From: Desulfomicrobium macestii
GTDB lineage: Bacteria > Desulfobacterota > Desulfovibrionia > Desulfovibrionales > Desulfomicrobiaceae
NCBI RefSeq assembly: GCF_014873765.1
Contig: NZ_JADBGG010000024.1
Span: 1 to 64,000, forward strand
Direction of reading: 5' to 3'
DNA length: 64,000 bases
The notes under the pieces are model-generated. The model saw nothing but the letters and a program-made list of their open reading frames with translations, was not told the origin of the DNA and did not search any database. A program made the translations under genes and the position numbers. Positions 62,986 to 64,000 of the stretch are shown here, piece by piece; the first letter of the stretch is position 1, and each line of letters starts with the position of its first letter.

Positions 62986-64000
62986 TCAGCCCTGGAGTAT
63001 CTGGCCCGCGACACGGAGCATCTCGCGGATGTCCATGGGTTTGGCCACATAGGCGTTCATGCCGACGTCCAGGAAGAGCTCCCTGTCTCCGGCCATGGCG
63101 CAAGCCGTCAACGCGATGACGGGAATGTTCCTGACCATCTCCCCGGCCTCTCCCCGGCGGATGCGCATGGTGGCCTCGATGCCGTCCATGTCCGGCATCT
63201 GCACATCCATGATCACAAGATCAAAGGGGTGGCCGCGCAGGGTGTCCAGGGCTTCCTGACCGCCACGGACATGAACCACTTCGCCTCCGTGGCGACCGAG
63301 CAAGGCCTGCTGGGCCAGGGCGCTGACCTGATCATCTTCCACCAGCAGAATGCGCCTTCCCGAAAGATTGGTGGCTTCCAGGCCATCGGCGTCGCCTGGG
63401 TGATCAAGGGTCGAATCCATCGCAAAAGACAGGGAAAAGGCAAAGGCCGTGCCCTTGCCCGCCTCGCTGATCACGGACATGCTCCCGCCCATGAGTTCCA
63501 CCAGGCGTTTGCAGATGGAGAGGCCGAGTCCGACACCCTTGCGGCTGCGGACATATCCATCACTGATTTGGATGAACGGGTCAAAAAGGCTCTTGAGTTC
63601 ATCGTCGGGTATGCCGATGCCCGTGTCCGATACCTCGAAAAAGATCCGAACCGTTTCCGGAACGACGGCGGGCAGTCTGAAAGCCTGTACGGATACGCTG
63701 CCCGAGGAGGTGAACTTGCAGGCGTTATCCACAAAATTGTTGAGGATCTGCTGCAAGCGAAACGCATCCCCGATGATGCGGCAAGGCAGGGCCGGATCCA
63801 GGGTGAATTCCAGCGTCACTTTGCTGTCCTCAAGAAAAGGCGCGAACAGTTCGCGAACTTGGACAAAGACACTCTCAAGGCTCATCGGTGACGCCTGAAT
63901 GGCGAGCTTGCCTGCCTCGATGCGGGAAAAATCCATGATGTCCGAGAGCAGCCGAACTAGGCGGTCGCAGGATCTGACGGCCATGTCCACGAAAGAATCC
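62986..64000 (-). CDS. hybrid histidine kinase, C-terminal part (runs off the window)
   Basis: At least 338 residues; the start lies beyond the right edge. In order: the end of the phospho-acceptor helix region ('IMDFSRIEAGKL'), an HATPase domain with N-box 'NNFVDNACKFT' and G-boxes 'DTGIGIP' and 'GVGLGLS', then a receiver domain with 'ILLVEDDQ', phospho-acceptor Asp in 'LVIMDVQMPDMDG' and the Lys in 'YVAKPMD'. It is therefore a hybrid sensor kinase with an attached receiver. The input domain is not visible. Confidence 0.92.
   Translation of the reverse strand, partial: DSFVDMAVRSCDRLVRLLSDIMDFSRIEAGKLAIQASPMSLESVFVQVRELFAPFLEDSKVTLEFTLDPALPCRIIGDAFRLQQILNNFVDNACKFTSSGSVSVQAFRLPAVVPETVRIFFEVSDTGIGIPDDELKSLFDPFIQISDGYVRSRKGVGLGLSICKRLVELMGGSMSVISEAGKGTAFAFSLSFAMDSTLDHPGDADGLEATNLSGRRILLVEDDQVSALAQQALLGRHGGEVVHVRGGQEALDTLRGHPFDLVIMDVQMPDMDGIEATMRIRRGEAGEMVRNIPVIALTACAMAGDRELFLDVGMNAYVAKPMDIREMLRVAGQILQG

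Overview
The window reads as chromosome of a GC-rich Gram-negative delta-proteobacterium, most likely Desulfovibrionales and perhaps close to Desulfomicrobium. That placement is an inference from gene content and style: a biotin operon carrying its own fatty-acid-synthase-like enzymes, two large chemotaxis receptors, PilT/PilU motors, BamD and other outer-membrane biogenesis genes, and a peroxiredoxin. I saw no rRNA, tRNA or CRISPR array. GC-rich third positions create long antisense shadow frames, which I left out.

Bases 1-14,600 are accessory in character. The left edge holds an IS256-type transposase start cut off by the end of an IS3-family element. A second end of the same kind of IS3 element lies at 11.6 kb in the same orientation. 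Between them lie a DUF2325 protein, a MoxR-type AAA+ ATPase coupled to a metallopeptidase-like/VWA protein and a small third protein, an ATPase-GNAT fusion, and four nuclease-type proteins (DUF3883, NERD, GIY-YIG, HNH). To the right is a graveyard: a GFA-family gene, an ADP-ribosylglycohydrolase-like gene bracketed by direct repeats of a dead gene's 3' end, a fic fragment and a frameshifted hicB antitoxin.

Bases 14,600-36,500 are mostly ordinary metabolism: a TPR protein, an AT-rich gap, an aspartokinase, the yejABEF oligopeptide importer (with REP-like repeats between yejA and yejB), a TrkH/TrkA potassium system, a thioesterase and a DEAD-type helicase. On the minus strand follow a phosphotransferase, a 57-residue membrane protein, a uracil permease and the biotin operon. 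The biotin operon is transcribed bioB, H-type hotdog, SDR, ACP, ketosynthase, E-type hotdog, bioF, bioD, and nearly every junction overlaps. The two hotdog proteins each appear to keep a different half of the FabZ catalytic pair, which I consider the most interesting point in the window.

Bases 36,500-50,000 carry mgtE, a palindromic element, a CBS protein, pcm, an Mrp-type ATPase, a lytic transglycosylase, pgsA, two PilT-family ATPases, a zinc-ribbon/pseudo-receiver protein, an FtsB-like protein, a TPR protein, a lipoprotein, fbp, tsaD, trxA and bamD.

Bases 50,000-64,000 carry a flavodoxin/ferredoxin protein, two chemotaxis receptors, a PQQ-type sugar dehydrogenase, a peroxiredoxin, a phosphoglycolate phosphatase, a D-threonine aldolase/D-serine dehydratase-like PLP enzyme, a PfpI protein, three small secreted proteins (one with four CX3C motifs), a DapB paralogue, and a hybrid histidine kinase that runs off the right edge. 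Immediately after the kinase stop codon sit sixteen 11-bp tandem repeats, ahead of its terminator.
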